Source: Planococcus lenghuensis (GTDB lineage Bacteria > Bacillota > Bacilli > Bacillales_A > Planococcaceae). Taken from it: a DNA stretch of 64,000 nt. The notes beneath the pieces are model-generated. The model was given only the letters and a program-made list of their open reading frames with translations. It did not search any database and was not told the origin of the DNA. Where the stretch lies: the NCBI RefSeq assembly GCF_001999905.1, contig NZ_CP019640.1:1282001-1346000 (forward strand), read 5' to 3'. This document shows, piece by piece, positions 27,976-38,558 of this stretch (position 1 is the first letter of the stretch; every line of letters begins with the position of its first letter). Made by a program: the position numbers and the translations under genes.

Positions 27976-28840
27976 TTTATTTAAACGGCATAAAGGGGAA
28001 GCGACTATTCCATCTGATGAATCGAAAAACGTGCCGGAAGGCTTGATGACCAAGTGTCCGGAATGCAAGCACATAGAATTGACGAAAGAGTTGATTAAAC
28101 TCTACAAGGTATGCCCGAAATGCGGTTTTCATTTTAGAATGACAGCGTTTGAACGGGTGGGCAGTCTGCTGGATGCCGGCTCATTTGTCTCCATGGATGA
28201 TCATTTGAAAACAGTCAATCCCTTAGGGTTTCCGGGATATGCCGAGAAAGTGCAGAAAGATACGGAGAAAACCGGACTGAATGAAGCAGTCCTCACGGGC
28301 ATTGGCACGTTGGACGGCCGGGAGATTGCACTGGCTGTGATGGATTCCCATTTCAGAATGGGTTCAATGGGCTCGGTTGTAGGCGAAAAAATCACACGCG
28401 CGATCGAAGCGGCAACAGAACGGAGAATTCCATTTATCGTCTTTACGGCAAGCGGGGGCGCCCGGATGCAGGAAGGTGTACTGTCACTGATGCAGATGGC
28501 AAAAGCGAGTGTTGCGCTGAAGCGTCATTCGACGGAAGGCCTGTTGTTTATTTCGGTGCTGACCAATCCGACGACAGGCGGTGTATCTGCCAGTTTTGCA
28601 TCTGTCGGAGATATCAATATCGCCGAACCGAGGGCGTTGATCGGTTTTGCTGGCCGCCGGGTCATCGAGCAGACGGTCCGGGAAAAGCTGCCGGATGATT
28701 TCCAGACAGCTGAGTTCTTGCTTGAACATGGCCAGCTGGATGCGGTTGTTCACCGGGAACGCATGCGAGAAACACTGTCCAGACTGGTGCGGCTGCATGG
28801 GAAGGAGACCTTAGATGTCAAAAGAGAAGTCAAAAGCTAA
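27962..28840 (+). CDS. accD: Acetyl-CoA carboxylase carboxyltransferase subunit beta
   Basis: With AccA it transfers the carboxyl group from carboxybiotin to acetyl-CoA to make malonyl-CoA. The four-cysteine zinc ribbon (TKCPECKH at about 30-36 and KVCPKCGFH at about 49-57) precedes the crotonase-like fold with [20 protein letters not shown] and [14 protein letters not shown]. The length of 292 residues is normal. The ATG has GGAGGGGATAACC upstream, inside the regulator gene, and the 3' end overlaps accA by 26 bp. Confidence 0.97.
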   Translation: MIIRDLFKRHKGEATIPSDESKNVPEGLMTKCPECKHIELTKELIKLYKVCPKCGFHFRMTAFERVGSLLDAGSFVSMDDHLKTVNPLGFPGYAEKVQKDTEKTGLNEAVLTGIGTLDGREIALAVMDSHFRMGSMGSVVGEKITRAIEAATERRIPFIVFTASGGARMQEGVLSLMQMAKASVALKRHSTEGLLFISVLTNPTTGGVSASFASVGDINIAEPRALIGFAGRRVIEQTVREKLPDDFQTAEFLLEHGQLDAVVHRERMRETLSRLVRLHGKETLDVKREVKS

Positions 28841-29798
28841 AAAAAAGACAAAAGCACTTCCGTTTGAAGAACCGCTGATTCAGCTGCAGAGTAAAATCGC
28901 GGAACTGAAAGAACTGACTCAGTCTGCAGATGTGGATATGTCAGCTGAAATCTCCGGTCTCGAGGATCGATTCACAAGACTCGAATCGGAGATATACGAA
29001 AACATGAAACCGTGGGATCGGGTCCAAGTGGCCCGGCATCCGAACCGCCCAAGTACACAGGAGTATATCGACTTGCTGTTTCACGATTTCATGGAGCTGC
29101 ATGGCGACAGGCTGTACGGGGATGACGAAGCGGTCATTGGAGGAATCGCCTCTTTTGATGGATTGCCGGTTACGGTCATTGGTCACCAGCGCGGCAAAGA
29201 CACGAAGGAGAACATCCGCCGCAATTTCGGAATGCCGCATCCGGAGGGATACCGGAAAGCGCTTCGCCTTATGAAGCAGGCTGAAAAGTTCCGGCGGCCG
29301 GTCATCTGTTTCGTCGATACAAAAGGAGCGTATCCAGGAAAAGCAGCCGAAGAACGCGGGCAGAGCGAAGCGATTGCCCGGAATCTGGTGGAGATGGCCG
29401 GGCTGTCCGTGCCGGTAATCAGCGTTGTTATTGGAGAAGGCGGCAGCGGCGGTGCATTGGCACTGGGTGTCGGCAATCACATTTTGATGCTGGAGAACTC
29501 AACCTACTCGGTTATTTCACCTGAAGGTGCGGCTTCGATTCTCTGGAAAGATTCCGGGCTGGCGCAGACAGCGGCAGAGGCGATGAAGATCACAGCGCCT
29601 GACTTGCTGCAAATGGGCATTATTGATCGCATTATCCCAGAAGTCCGCGGCGGTGCGCACCATGATGTTGAACGGCAGGCGGGATTTGTGTTTACGGCCC
29701 TGCAGCAGTCATTCGCTGAACTGCTGCCGCTTGACGGAGAGAGATTGATCGAACAGCGCTATGCGAAATTTAAATCGATAGGTGTATTTGAGGAGTAA
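28815..29798 (+). CDS. accA: Acetyl-CoA carboxylase carboxyltransferase subunit alpha
   Basis: Partner of AccD in the carboxyltransferase. [18 protein letters not shown] and [16 protein letters not shown] form the carboxybiotin and acyl-CoA site, and [13 protein letters not shown] follows. The N-terminus is a lysine-rich extension ([11 protein letters not shown]) before the family-typical [15 protein letters not shown]. The length of 327 is normal. Translation is likely coupled with accD through the overlap. Confidence 0.97.
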   Translation: MSKEKSKAKKKTKALPFEEPLIQLQSKIAELKELTQSADVDMSAEISGLEDRFTRLESEIYENMKPWDRVQVARHPNRPSTQEYIDLLFHDFMELHGDRLYGDDEAVIGGIASFDGLPVTVIGHQRGKDTKENIRRNFGMPHPEGYRKALRLMKQAEKFRRPVICFVDTKGAYPGKAAEERGQSEAIARNLVEMAGLSVPVISVVIGEGGSGGALALGVGNHILMLENSTYSVISPEGAASILWKDSGLAQTAAEAMKITAPDLLQMGIIDRIIPEVRGGAHHDVERQAGFVFTALQQSFAELLPLDGERLIEQRYAKFKSIGVFEE

Positions 29799-29800
29799 TA

Positions 29801-29826
29801 AACGCCGCGGATTCCGCGGCGTTTTA
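29801..29826 (+). terminator. Terminator of the acc operon
   Basis: AACGCCGCGG/CCGCGGCGTT with a 3 nt loop and a short T tail. Confidence 0.8.
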
Positions 29827-29887
29827 ACTGCTTACGGCGGGAAATCGTGGTAAGGTGGAAAAAGGAAATGGTAAGTGGAGGAGATAA

Positions 29888-30850
<963 letters not shown>

Positions 30851-30875
30851 ATGGATAAATGGAGTGGTGGACAGA

Positions 30876-32636
30876 ATGAGAAAAACGAAAATAGTCTGTA
30901 CAATCGGACCGGCAAGCGAATCACCGGAACAGCTGGAAGCGCTGATTAATGCAGGTATGAATGTCGCGCGTCTGAACTTTTCGCACGGCGACCATGAAGA
31001 ACATGCAGTCCGGATTGAACGCATCCGGGAAGCCAGCAAGAAAACCGGAAAAATTGTCGGGATTCTGCTGGATACAAAAGGTCCGGAAATCCGGACACAC
31101 ACGATGGAAAATGATTCGGTTGAACTTGAAAAAGGCCAGTCGATCGATGTATCGATGTCTGAAGTGAAAGGGAATGCCGAACGTTTTTCCGTCACTTATG
31201 AAAAACTGATTGAGGATGTTTCAAGCGGATCAACAATCCTGCTTGATGACGGACTTATTGCTCTCCAAGTGACCGGTACGGATAAAGCAGCCGGCTTGAT
31301 CCATACATCTGTTCAGAACTCGGGTACCCTGAAAAACAAAAAAGGGGTCAATGTTCCCGGAGTATCCGTGCAGCTGCCGGGCATTACGGAAAAAGACGCC
31401 AATGATATCCTTTTTGGCGTGGAGCAGGGAGTCGATTTCATCGCGGCTTCATTCGTCAGACGGGCATCGGACGTCATGGAGATCCGCAGTCTGCTGGAGA
31501 AAAATGACGCAGGACATATCCAGATCATTCCGAAGATCGAAAATCGGGAAGGTGTCGATAACATCGACGAAATCCTGCTGGTTTCCGATGGACTGATGGT
31601 TGCACGAGGTGATTTGGGCGTTGAAATTCCTGCAGAGGAAGTGCCGCTCGTTCAGAAAAACCTGATCGACAAATGCAACCGCGCCGGTAAACCGGTCATC
31701 ACGGCGACGCAGATGCTCGATTCCATGCAGCGCAACCCGCGACCGACCCGCGCGGAAGCCAGTGACGTGGCAAATGCAATCTTCGACGGATCAGATGCAA
31801 TCATGCTGTCAGGTGAGACGGCTGCCGGGCAGTATCCGGTGGAAGCCGTGCAGACGATGCACCGCATTGCAGAAACAACGGAAGATGCACTTGATTACCG
31901 TTCAATCGTAGCAGCGCGCAGCCGTGAAAAAGAAGCCAATATGACAGAAGCGATCGGTCAGGCTGCTGCCTATACAGCGCTGAATCTGAAAGTGAAAGCA
32001 GTCATCGCACCAACTGAAAGCGGTCATACCGCTAAGATGATCGCGAAGTACCGTCCGGGTGTTCCAATCATCGCCGTGACTTCCACCGATATACCTTCGC
32101 GTAAGTTGACATTAGTGTGGGGCGTTCAGCCAATTGTTGGCCGGCGTGCAGGTTCAACAGATGAAGTGCTGGAATCAGCTGTGGAAGAAAGCCTGGCGCA
32201 TGACCTGGTTGAACATGGCGATCTTGTCGTCATTACAGCGGGCGTACCGGTCGGGCAAGCAGGTACAACAAACATGATGAAAGTGCATCTCATCGGCGAT
32301 ATGCTCGCCAAGGGACAAGGAATCGGCAAATCGCATGCCTATGGCAAAACAGTCGTTGTCCGCAATGCAGAAGAAGCGCTTGCTGCTGATGTGGAAGGCA
32401 AAATCATCGTTACGATCGGAACAGACCGGGATATGATGCCGGCTATTTCGAAATGTGCCGGTGTTATAACAGAAGAAGGCGGCCTGACAAGCCATGCCGC
32501 TGTGGTCGGCCTGAGTCTTGGTGTTCCGGTCATTGTCGGTGTTACAGGAGCTACAACCCAGATTCCGAATAATTATGATGTAACCATCGATGCAGAAACA
32601 GGGATTATCTATCATGGACATGCAAGTGTCCTTTAA
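30876..32636 (+). CDS. pyk: Pyruvate kinase
   Basis: Converts phosphoenolpyruvate and ADP to pyruvate and [14 protein letters not shown] near residue 35, [17 protein letters not shown] near 215, and the signature [10 protein letters not shown] near 268 are clear. After the pyruvate kinase core (about 470 residues) comes the extra C-terminal PEP-utiliser-like domain with [20 protein letters not shown], which gives the 586-residue form typical of Bacillus and Geobacillus. The ATG follows GGAGTGGTGGACAG. Confidence 0.97.
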   Translation: MRKTKIVCTIGPASESPEQLEALINAGMNVARLNFSHGDHEEHAVRIERIREASKKTGKIVGILLDTKGPEIRTHTMENDSVELEKGQSIDVSMSEVKGNAERFSVTYEKLIEDVSSGSTILLDDGLIALQVTGTDKAAGLIHTSVQNSGTLKNKKGVNVPGVSVQLPGITEKDANDILFGVEQGVDFIAASFVRRASDVMEIRSLLEKNDAGHIQIIPKIENREGVDNIDEILLVSDGLMVARGDLGVEIPAEEVPLVQKNLIDKCNRAGKPVITATQMLDSMQRNPRPTRAEASDVANAIFDGSDAIMLSGETAAGQYPVEAVQTMHRIAETTEDALDYRSIVAARSREKEANMTEAIGQAAAYTALNLKVKAVIAPTESGHTAKMIAKYRPGVPIIAVTSTDIPSRKLTLVWGVQPIVGRRAGSTDEVLESAVEESLAHDLVEHGDLVVITAGVPVGQAGTTNMMKVHLIGDMLAKGQGIGKSHAYGKTVVVRNAEEALAADVEGKIIVTIGTDRDMMPAISKCAGVITEEGGLTSHAAVVGLSLGVPVIVGVTGATTQIPNNYDVTIDAETGIIYHGHASVL

Positions 32637-32662
32637 TTGAAAAAGAATGGGAGTGCAGCTTT

Positions 32663-33052
32663 ATGAAGTGGCTGGTGCCGGCGTTTGTGATTATTCCCAC
32701 TGTTGAACTGGCCCTGCTGATTTGGGCAGGAGATATAATTGGCTTCTTTCCGACGCTGCTGATCATTGTGCTGACTGGTGTAGCCGGTGCATACTTGGCC
32801 AAAAAGCAGGGAGTGAGAGCTATCCGGGATATCCAGGAAGAACTGGCGGCATTCCAACCACCTGGCGACGCACTTCTCAGGGGTGCCTTCGTGCTCGCTG
32901 GCGGACTGCTGCTGCTGACGCCCGGTTTTCTTTCCGATGCGACCGGCTTGGCGCTGTTGTTTAAGCCGACGCAGCAACTCCTGAAGCCGCTTATTATGAG
33001 AGGGATCCGGAAACGGATGAAAAACGACCGGGTTATCGTAATGAAACGATAG
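32663..33052 (+). CDS. fxsA: FxsA family membrane protein
   Basis: A 129-residue cytoplasmic membrane protein. Hydrophobic segments lie at about residues 3-19, 27-45 and 72-95, with a basic C-terminal tail. VIIPTVELALLIWAG and GALLLTPGFLSD-like GGLLLLTPGFLSDATG are FxsA signatures. In E. coli overproduced FxsA eases F exclusion of phage T7, while its role in Bacillales is unknown. It follows pyk closely, as ytzA does in B. subtilis. The ytvI gene usually next to it is absent. Confidence 0.9.
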   Translation: MKWLVPAFVIIPTVELALLIWAGDIIGFFPTLLIIVLTGVAGAYLAKKQGVRAIRDIQEELAAFQPPGDALLRGAFVLAGGLLLLTPGFLSDATGLALLFKPTQQLLKPLIMRGIRKRMKNDRVIVMKR

Positions 33053-33115
33053 CCCGGTTTCTCCTTTCCAACTGGCAGTAAATTGATAAAGTTTTGGGGA
33101 AATAACCCTTTTGCA

Positions 33116-33144
33116 TTCACAATTGCGCCATAATTGATTATAAT
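33116..33144 (+). promoter_or_regulatory. Promoter of citZ
   Basis: TTCACA, a 17 bp spacer and a perfect TATAAT, about 100 nt before the start codon. Confidence 0.65.
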
Positions 33145-33245
33145 GACCATGTAAGAAAGAAAATAGGTTCATATGAGCAGATGAGCCATCATTCTGCGTT
33201 TTTTTTGTGGAATGGTGAATTATACTGAAAGAAGGAGCGATTGAG

Positions 33246-34361
33246 ATGACCGCAGGTAAAGGTTTGGAAGGCGTTGTGGCAACACAGACTGCCATTAGTT
33301 CTATCATTGATGATACGCTTACATATGTTGGCTACAACATTGATGATCTGGCGAATAATGCAAGCTTCGAAGAAGTGGTGTATCTCTTGTGGCACAAAAG
33401 GCTGCCAAAAGCAGATGAACTTGCAGAACTGAAGCAGCAGCTGGCAGATAATATGTCAGTGCCGCAGGAAGTGCTTGACCAGTTCAGAACATATCCGATT
33501 AAAAATGTCCACCCGATGGCTGCGCTGCGTACAGCGATTTCTTATTTGGGCCTGTTTGATGAAGAAGCTGAAGAAATGACAGATGAAGCAAACTATCGGA
33601 AGGCGATCCGCCTGCAGGCGAAAATTGCGGCTGTGGTTACTGCGTTCGGCCGTATCCGCAAAGGCGAAGAGCCGATTCAGCCGAAGACCGATCTCAGCTA
33701 TGCAGCGAATTTCCTGTACATGCTGTCAGGTGAAGAGCCGGAAGACATTGAAGTTGAAGCGTTCAACAAAGCGCTGGTTCTTCATGCCGATCATGAACTG
33801 AATGCATCCACGTTCACAGCGCGGGTATGTGTGGCGACATTGTCAGATATCTATTCCGGTGTGACGGCTGCAATCGGTGCACTTAAAGGCCCGCTTCACG
33901 GTGGCGCAAATGAGCAGGTTATGAAAACGCTGATGGAAATCGGCGACGAATCGAACGTTGAAAGCGTCATCCAAGGTAAACTGGATAATAAGGAAAAAAT
34001 CATGGGCTTCGGCCACCGTGTATATCGTCAGGGAGATCCGCGTGCGAAGCACCTCCGCGAAATGTCCCGCAAGCTGACGAAACTCCGCGGGGAAGAAAAG
34101 TACTACAATATGTCAGTTAAAATCGAAGAGATCGTGACCAGCCAAAAAGATCTGCCGCCAAACGTCGATTTCTACTCGGCATCTGTCTATAACGCGCTGC
34201 GAATCGATCACGATTTGTTCACACCGATCTTTGCGGTATCCCGTGTGTCCGGATGGCTCGCGCATATTCTGGAACAGTATGCAGATAACCGCCTGATCCG
34301 TCCGCGTGCAGAGTATGTCGGCCCTGGTATGCAGCAGTATGTGCCGGTGGACGAACGATAA
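33246..34361 (+). CDS. citZ: Citrate synthase
   Basis: Condenses oxaloacetate and acetyl-CoA at the entry of the TCA cycle. The catalytic residues fall in GPLHGGANEQV (His, near 216), GFGHRVYRQGDPR (His, near 255) and the aspartate region around DFYSASVYNALRI near 305. The 371-residue length is that of the gram-positive type without an N-terminal NADH-sensing extension. The ATG has AAGGAGCGATTGAG before it. Followed by icd and mdh as in B. subtilis. Confidence 0.97.
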   Translation: MTAGKGLEGVVATQTAISSIIDDTLTYVGYNIDDLANNASFEEVVYLLWHKRLPKADELAELKQQLADNMSVPQEVLDQFRTYPIKNVHPMAALRTAISYLGLFDEEAEEMTDEANYRKAIRLQAKIAAVVTAFGRIRKGEEPIQPKTDLSYAANFLYMLSGEEPEDIEVEAFNKALVLHADHELNASTFTARVCVATLSDIYSGVTAAIGALKGPLHGGANEQVMKTLMEIGDESNVESVIQGKLDNKEKIMGFGHRVYRQGDPRAKHLREMSRKLTKLRGEEKYYNMSVKIEEIVTSQKDLPPNVDFYSASVYNALRIDHDLFTPIFAVSRVSGWLAHILEQYADNRLIRPRAEYVGPGMQQYVPVDER

Positions 34362-34373
34362 GAATTGAATCCC

Positions 34374-34405
34374 TCAAAGGGCTGTACACGGTGCATGCCC
34401 TTTGA
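34374..34405 (+). promoter_or_regulatory. Hairpin in the citZ-icd gap
   Basis: TCAAAGGGC/GCCCTTTGA, a perfect 9 bp stem with a 14 nt loop, without a T-run. It could protect the citZ mRNA 3' end or set the citZ to icd ratio. Confidence 0.55.
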
Positions 34406-34430
34406 TATTGACAACAGGAGGAATTTAACA

Positions 34431-35699
34431 ATGGCTAACGGAGAAAAAATTGCAGTAAATAACGGTGAACTTAACGTGCCGAACGAAGCAATCATTCCAT
34501 TCATCGAAGGAGACGGAACAGGTCCTGATATTTGGGCCGCAGCATCCCGTGTTCTTGAAGAATCAGTGAATAAAGCATACAATGGCGAAAAGAAAATCGT
34601 CTGGAAAGAAGTCCTTGCAGGCCAGAAAGCATTCGACAAGACCGGTGAATGGCTGCCGGAGGAAACGCTTGATACAATCCGTGAATACTTGATCGCGATC
34701 AAAGGACCGCTTACAACACCAATCGGCGGCGGTATCCGTTCACTGAACGTGGCTCTCCGTCAGGAACTCGACCTGTATGTGTGCCTGCGTCCTGTCCGTT
34801 ATTTCCAGGGTGTCCCTTCACCGGTGAAACGGCCTGAAGATACAGACATGGTCATCTTCCGTGAGAACACAGAAGATATCTATGCAGGTATTGAATATGC
34901 AAAAGGTTCAGATGAAGTGAAAAAAGTGCTGGACTTCCTCCAGAACGAAATGAGCGTCAAGAATATCCGTTTCCCTGAAACTTCCGGTATAGGCATCAAG
35001 CCGATTTCAGAAGAAGGCACGAAGCGGCTTGTGCGCGCGTCGATCAATTATGCGCTGACAGAAGGCCGTAAATCAGTAACGCTTGTTCACAAAGGAAACA
35101 TCATGAAGTTCACAGAAGGCGCGTTTAAGAACTGGGGCTACGAAGTGGCCGAACAGGAATTCGGCGATAAAGTCTTCACCTGGAACGAATATGACAAGAT
35201 CAAAGACGAGCAGGGAACTGATGCTGCGAATAAAGCGCAGGATGAGGCACTTGCCGGCGGTAAACTCCTGGTGAAGGATGCCATTGCGGATATCTTCCTT
35301 CAGCAAATCCTGACACGTCCGAGCGAATTTGACGTTGTAGCAACGATGAACCTGAATGGCGACTACATCTCTGACGCTCTTGCAGCGCAAGTCGGCGGTA
35401 TCGGAATCGCACCGGGTGCAAACATCAACTATGAAACTGGACATGCAATTTTCGAAGCGACTCACGGCACTGCACCAAAATATGCTGGTCAGGACAAAGT
35501 GAATCCGTCTTCTGTTATTCTGTCAGGTGTTCTTATGCTTGAGCACCTCGGCTGGATCGAAGCCGCTCAGTTGATCTCAAAATCAATGGAAAAAACAATC
35601 GCATCGAAAGTCGTAACTTATGACTTTGCTCGTCTCATGGACGGCGCAACTGAAGTGAAGACTTCTGAATTTGCTGATGAACTGATTAAAAACATGTAA
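34431..35699 (+). CDS. icd: Isocitrate dehydrogenase (NADP)
   Basis: Oxidative decarboxylation of isocitrate to 2-oxoglutarate with [17 protein letters not shown] near residue 100-112 contains the serine that binds isocitrate and is the regulatory phosphorylation site in E. coli. [26 protein letters not shown] near 306-331 is the family signature, with the metal aspartates. The length of 422 is typical. The ATG follows AACAGGAGGAATTTAACA. Cotranscription with citZ is possible because only a hairpin without T-run separates them. Confidence 0.97.
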   Translation: MANGEKIAVNNGELNVPNEAIIPFIEGDGTGPDIWAAASRVLEESVNKAYNGEKKIVWKEVLAGQKAFDKTGEWLPEETLDTIREYLIAIKGPLTTPIGGGIRSLNVALRQELDLYVCLRPVRYFQGVPSPVKRPEDTDMVIFRENTEDIYAGIEYAKGSDEVKKVLDFLQNEMSVKNIRFPETSGIGIKPISEEGTKRLVRASINYALTEGRKSVTLVHKGNIMKFTEGAFKNWGYEVAEQEFGDKVFTWNEYDKIKDEQGTDAANKAQDEALAGGKLLVKDAIADIFLQQILTRPSEFDVVATMNLNGDYISDALAAQVGGIGIAPGANINYETGHAIFEATHGTAPKYAGQDKVNPSSVILSGVLMLEHLGWIEAAQLISKSMEKTIASKVVTYDFARLMDGATEVKTSEFADELIKNM

Positions 35700-35702
35700 G
35701 TT

Positions 35703-35731
35703 AAAGAGGAGCTTCGGCTCCTCTTTATTTT
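35703..35731 (+). terminator. Terminator of icd
   Basis: AAAGAGGAGC/GCTCCTCTTT closed by a TTCG loop, with a T-rich tail. Confidence 0.9.
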
Positions 35732-35811
35732 GTATATATACACGGCTACAAGGCAGAAAATGAGTGCTTTACTATATAAGATGAACTAAAGAAAAGAACC
35801 CTTACAAGCCG

Positions 35812-36064
35812 CTTCGGACGCTTAGGGAAGGCAAAGATGATTGCTTCTCAGCGCTATGCCCCTCGGCGCAAAGTAGTGCCCTCGTGTCCACTGGGCACTT
35901 CCTTGGCTCCCGCCATGAGCCGGGAAGAATATCCGTCTCATCGCTCCGCCCTGCTGACAGCCCGACGTCCTGTCGCGCCAGCTGCAAAGGCGGAGGCCAA
36001 AGGGCATTTGGCTTCTACCTTTCCTGTGGGCCTGAAAGCACGGCTGTTTTGCGAAATATCGATC
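35812..36064. repeat. Dispersed GC-rich repeat (copy B) in the icd-mdh gap
   Basis: A GC-rich non-coding stretch with many CG and GC steps. CGACGTCCTGTCGC at 35963-35976 recurs as its reverse complement at 51783-51796 and is followed in both places by a CCAGCTGC word on the same side. Frames through it have no ribosome binding site and poor composition. It belongs to the same family as the repeats near 3350, 3900 and 51400-51930. Confidence 0.6.
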
Positions 36065-36163
36065 AGTTAAAATCATTATTTCATCTTAGATAACGATTCG
36101 ATTATTTTTAAAACAGAAATCCGGCAGCAGAACGGAATAATACAGCGGCAGGAAGGGTATTTA

Positions 36164-36262
36164 TTGTATGTGGTTGTCTGCGGAATGGTTTATTTATTTG
36201 CCGCGGCAGCGATTTTGTCAGGCATGTTAAGAAATCAAAAAGGCAAAGGAGAATCCACATGA
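36164..36262 (+). CDS. Possible small membrane protein coupled to mdh
   Basis: A TTG codon with AGGAAGGG 6 nt upstream opens a 32-residue frame, [20 protein letters not shown] followed by a basic tail [12 protein letters not shown]. It has one clear membrane segment (about residues 2-20) and a positively charged C-terminus. Its TGA overlaps the mdh ATG as ATGA, so translation could be coupled. I recognise no family. The frame is open upstream to 36071 without another start that has a ribosome binding site. It could be chance or the 3' end of a lost gene. Confidence 0.4.
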   Translation: MYVVVCGMVYLFAAAAILSGMLRNQKGKGEST

Positions 36263-37197
36263 CATTCAAACGCAAAAAAATTTCAGTTATCGGTTCAGGT
36301 TTTACAGGCGCAACGACTGCGTTCTTGCTGGCACAGAAAGAACTTGGCGATGTCGTCATCGTCGATATCCCGCAGAACGAGAATCCGACAAAAGGGAAAG
36401 CGCTCGATATGGCGGAAGCAGGTCCGGTGCAGGGATTTGATACTCGTCTGACCGGGACATCCGATTACGCGGATACAAAAGATTCCGATCTTGTGATCAT
36501 CACAGCGGGGATTGCCCGTAAACCCGGCATGAGCCGCGACGACCTTGTGCAGACCAATCAGAAAGTCATGAAATCCGTTACAGCGGAAATTGTCAAACAC
36601 TCGCCGGATACGACAATTCTTGTGCTGACAAATCCGGTGGACGCCATGACGTATACTGTTTTTAAGGAGTCCGGATTCCCGAAGGAGCGGGTCATCGGCC
36701 AGTCAGGGGTTCTCGATACCGCCCGTTTCCGGACCTTCGTAGCAGAGGAACTGGATCTGTCGGTTAAAGATGTGACCGGTTTCGTTCTGGGTGGGCACGG
36801 AGATGATATGGTACCGCTCGTCCGCTATTCATACGCCGGCGGCATTCCGCTTGAAACGCTCATTTCCAAAGAACGCCTGGACGCCATCGTTGATCGCACG
36901 CGCAAAGGAGGAGCCGAAATCGTGAATCTGCTCGGCAACGGTTCTGCCTATTACGCTCCTGCCGCTGCGCTTGTTGAAATGGCGGAGGCCATTTTGAAGG
37001 ATCAGCGCCGCGTTCTTCCATCGATTGCTTATCTTGAAGGCGAGTATGGAATGAATGGCATTTACCTGGGTGTGCCGACGGTTCTCGGGAGCAAGGGAAT
37101 CGAACAAATCATTGAATTGGAATTAACAGAAGATGAGAAGACTGAACTTCAGAAATCCGCAGACTCTGTAAAAAAAGTAATGGAAATTCTGGTTTGA
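36259..37197 (+). CDS. mdh: Malate dehydrogenase
   Basis: NAD-dependent oxidation of malate to oxaloacetate. Rossmann motif [15 protein letters not shown] at the N-terminus, [10 protein letters not shown] near residue 119, substrate arginines in the [11 protein letters not shown] loop near 86, and the catalytic histidine in GGHGDDM near 177. The 312-residue LDH-like type is usual in Bacillales. The ATG is preceded by AAAGGAGAATCCAC. Completes the citZ-icd-mdh group. Confidence 0.97.
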   Translation: MTFKRKKISVIGSGFTGATTAFLLAQKELGDVVIVDIPQNENPTKGKALDMAEAGPVQGFDTRLTGTSDYADTKDSDLVIITAGIARKPGMSRDDLVQTNQKVMKSVTAEIVKHSPDTTILVLTNPVDAMTYTVFKESGFPKERVIGQSGVLDTARFRTFVAEELDLSVKDVTGFVLGGHGDDMVPLVRYSYAGGIPLETLISKERLDAIVDRTRKGGAEIVNLLGNGSAYYAPAAALVEMAEAILKDQRRVLPSIAYLEGEYGMNGIYLGVPTVLGSKGIEQIIELELTEDEKTELQKSADSVKKVMEILV

Positions 37198-37206
37198 TAA
37201 AAAATT

Positions 37207-37247
37207 GAAGCCGTCCGCGCGTATACTCGCGTGGACGGCTTTGCTTT
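37207..37247 (+). terminator. Terminator of mdh
   Basis: AAGCCGTCC/GGACGGCTT with an inner GCGCG/CGCG-type pairing and a T-rich tail. Confidence 0.8.
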
Positions 37248-37248
37248 G

Positions 37249-37272
37249 TGCTCCTGCGCAAAGCTCGTTGCA
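37249..37272 (+). repeat. Dispersed repeat core (near copy)
   Basis: TGCTCCTGCGCAAAGCTCG then TTGCA: one insertion and one mismatch relative to 51849-51871. Confidence 0.55.
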
Positions 37273-37347
37273 ATCATTCCCTGCTCGATTTTTTTATGCC
37301 GTATTGGTACTATAGAAATGACAGAGTAACAGAAAGGGGAATCATCT

Positions 37348-37824
37348 TTGCTGTTAGGAAAAAAGCGCAAGCTGGGACGGAAGATTGAGGAAATCACAGT
37401 CGGTGAAAAGCTGAAACTGACGGAAAATATTGAAGATAAGGATTTACTGCTGTATCTGGGTCTTACAAATGACGGTAATCCGCTGTATGTCCAGCATGAT
37501 TTTGCTTCCCGGACGACCTATGAGAAGCCGATTGTCCCGACGATTATGCTGACAGGTATTCTGACATCGGCAATTTCCAAGTATATGCCCGGACCCGGTT
37601 CTCATGTAATCGAACAGCAGCTAAAATTCACCCATCCGGTATACCATTATTCAACAGTAGATTTTCTTTTTGAAGTGATCGAAGTGAATGTTCCGGATAA
37701 TGAAGTAACCGTTCGGGTGACTGCGCAGAACGAAGACGAACAGCAAGTGATTGAAGGATTCATCAAAGCCAGTCCGCCAAAATTACTGGATAAGCTAACC
37801 ACGCAGGCGATGGACAATTTCTGA
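37348..37824 (+). CDS. MaoC-like HotDog-fold protein
   Basis: A 158-residue single HotDog domain of the MaoC dehydratase group. YLGLTNDGNPLYVQHDFA at about residues 36-53 is the hydratase-2 motif (the usual form has D and H with N between them), and VPTIMLTGILTSAISKY follows. It may hydrate trans-2-enoyl-CoA to (R)-3-hydroxyacyl-CoA, though the motif is not fully canonical and a non-enzymatic role is possible. The TTG start has AAAGGGGAATC upstream and no ATG lies near. It lies between mdh and phoP, a place where B. subtilis has no gene. It probably has its own promoter, since mdh ends in a terminator. Confidence 0.75.
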   Translation: MLLGKKRKLGRKIEEITVGEKLKLTENIEDKDLLLYLGLTNDGNPLYVQHDFASRTTYEKPIVPTIMLTGILTSAISKYMPGPGSHVIEQQLKFTHPVYHYSTVDFLFEVIEVNVPDNEVTVRVTAQNEDEQQVIEGFIKASPPKLLDKLTTQAMDNF

Positions 37825-37853
37825 AACTTCAGAAACGGAGTATGAGAGCGACT

Positions 37854-38558
37854 ATGACTAAAAAAGTACTGATTATAGAAGATGAAGAATCCATTGCGAC
37901 ACTGCTGTCCTACAATGTACGGCAGGCGGGCTATGAGCCGCTTGTTGCCCATGATGGACAGGCAGGTTTCAACATGGCGCTGGCTGAACGGCCGGCTTTG
38001 ATTGTGCTTGATCTGATGCTGCCGAAGATGGATGGCATGGAAGTATGCAAAGCGCTGCGTCAGCAACGGGTCGATATTCCGATCATTATGCTGACAGCGA
38101 AAGATGATGAAGTGGATAAAGTGCTGGGCCTTGAACTGGGAGCAGACGATTACATGACGAAACCGTTCAGCCCGAGGGAAGTGACTGCCCGCATCAAAGC
38201 GGTTTTGCGCCGGACAGAACAGGGGATGAATGGAGAGAATGAGACCAAGGCATTGACCATTGGCGGGCTGGAAGTATATCCGTCGCGCTTTGAAGTATTC
38301 CTGAATAAACAGCCGCTGGAATTCACACCGAAAGAGTTTGAACTGCTGGTCTATTTGATGGAAAACAGAAATCGCGTACTGACGCGTGATCAATTGCTGA
38401 GTGCCGTCTGGCAGTACGATTTTGCAGGGGATACCCGGATTGTGGATGTCCATATCAGTCACTTGCGGGAAAAAATCGAAGAAAACAGCCGGAAACCGCT
38501 GTTCATCAAAACGATCAGAGGGCTCGGTTACAAGCTGGAGGAACCGAAACCGGTATGA
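37854..38558 (+). CDS. phoP: Phosphate response regulator PhoP (OmpR family)
   Basis: The transcription factor of the phosphate-starvation two-component system. Receiver domain with the acidic pocket IIEDEES, phosphoacceptor D53 in VLDLMLPKMDG and the K in YMTKPFSPRE, then a winged-helix domain (about 135-230) with LTRDQLLSAVW and TRIVDVHISHLREKIE. I take the second ATG, which gives MTKKVLIIEDEES as in relatives. An upstream ATG (37842) is too near to CGGAG. The last four bases overlap phoR. Confidence 0.95.
   Translation: MTKKVLIIEDEESIATLLSYNVRQAGYEPLVAHDGQAGFNMALAERPALIVLDLMLPKMDGMEVCKALRQQRVDIPIIMLTAKDDEVDKVLGLELGADDYMTKPFSPREVTARIKAVLRRTEQGMNGENETKALTIGGLEVYPSRFEVFLNKQPLEFTPKEFELLVYLMENRNRVLTRDQLLSAVWQYDFAGDTRIVDVHISHLREKIEENSRKPLFIKTIRGLGYKLEEPKPV

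Noticed and set aside
35837-36093. Several 60-85 codon frames in the icd-mdh gap
   Set aside because: All lie in the dispersed repeat and reflect its GC-rich composition.
37647-38462. 271-codon minus-strand frame opposite phoP
   Set aside because: It mirrors the MaoC-like gene and phoP, with no ribosome binding site or family features.
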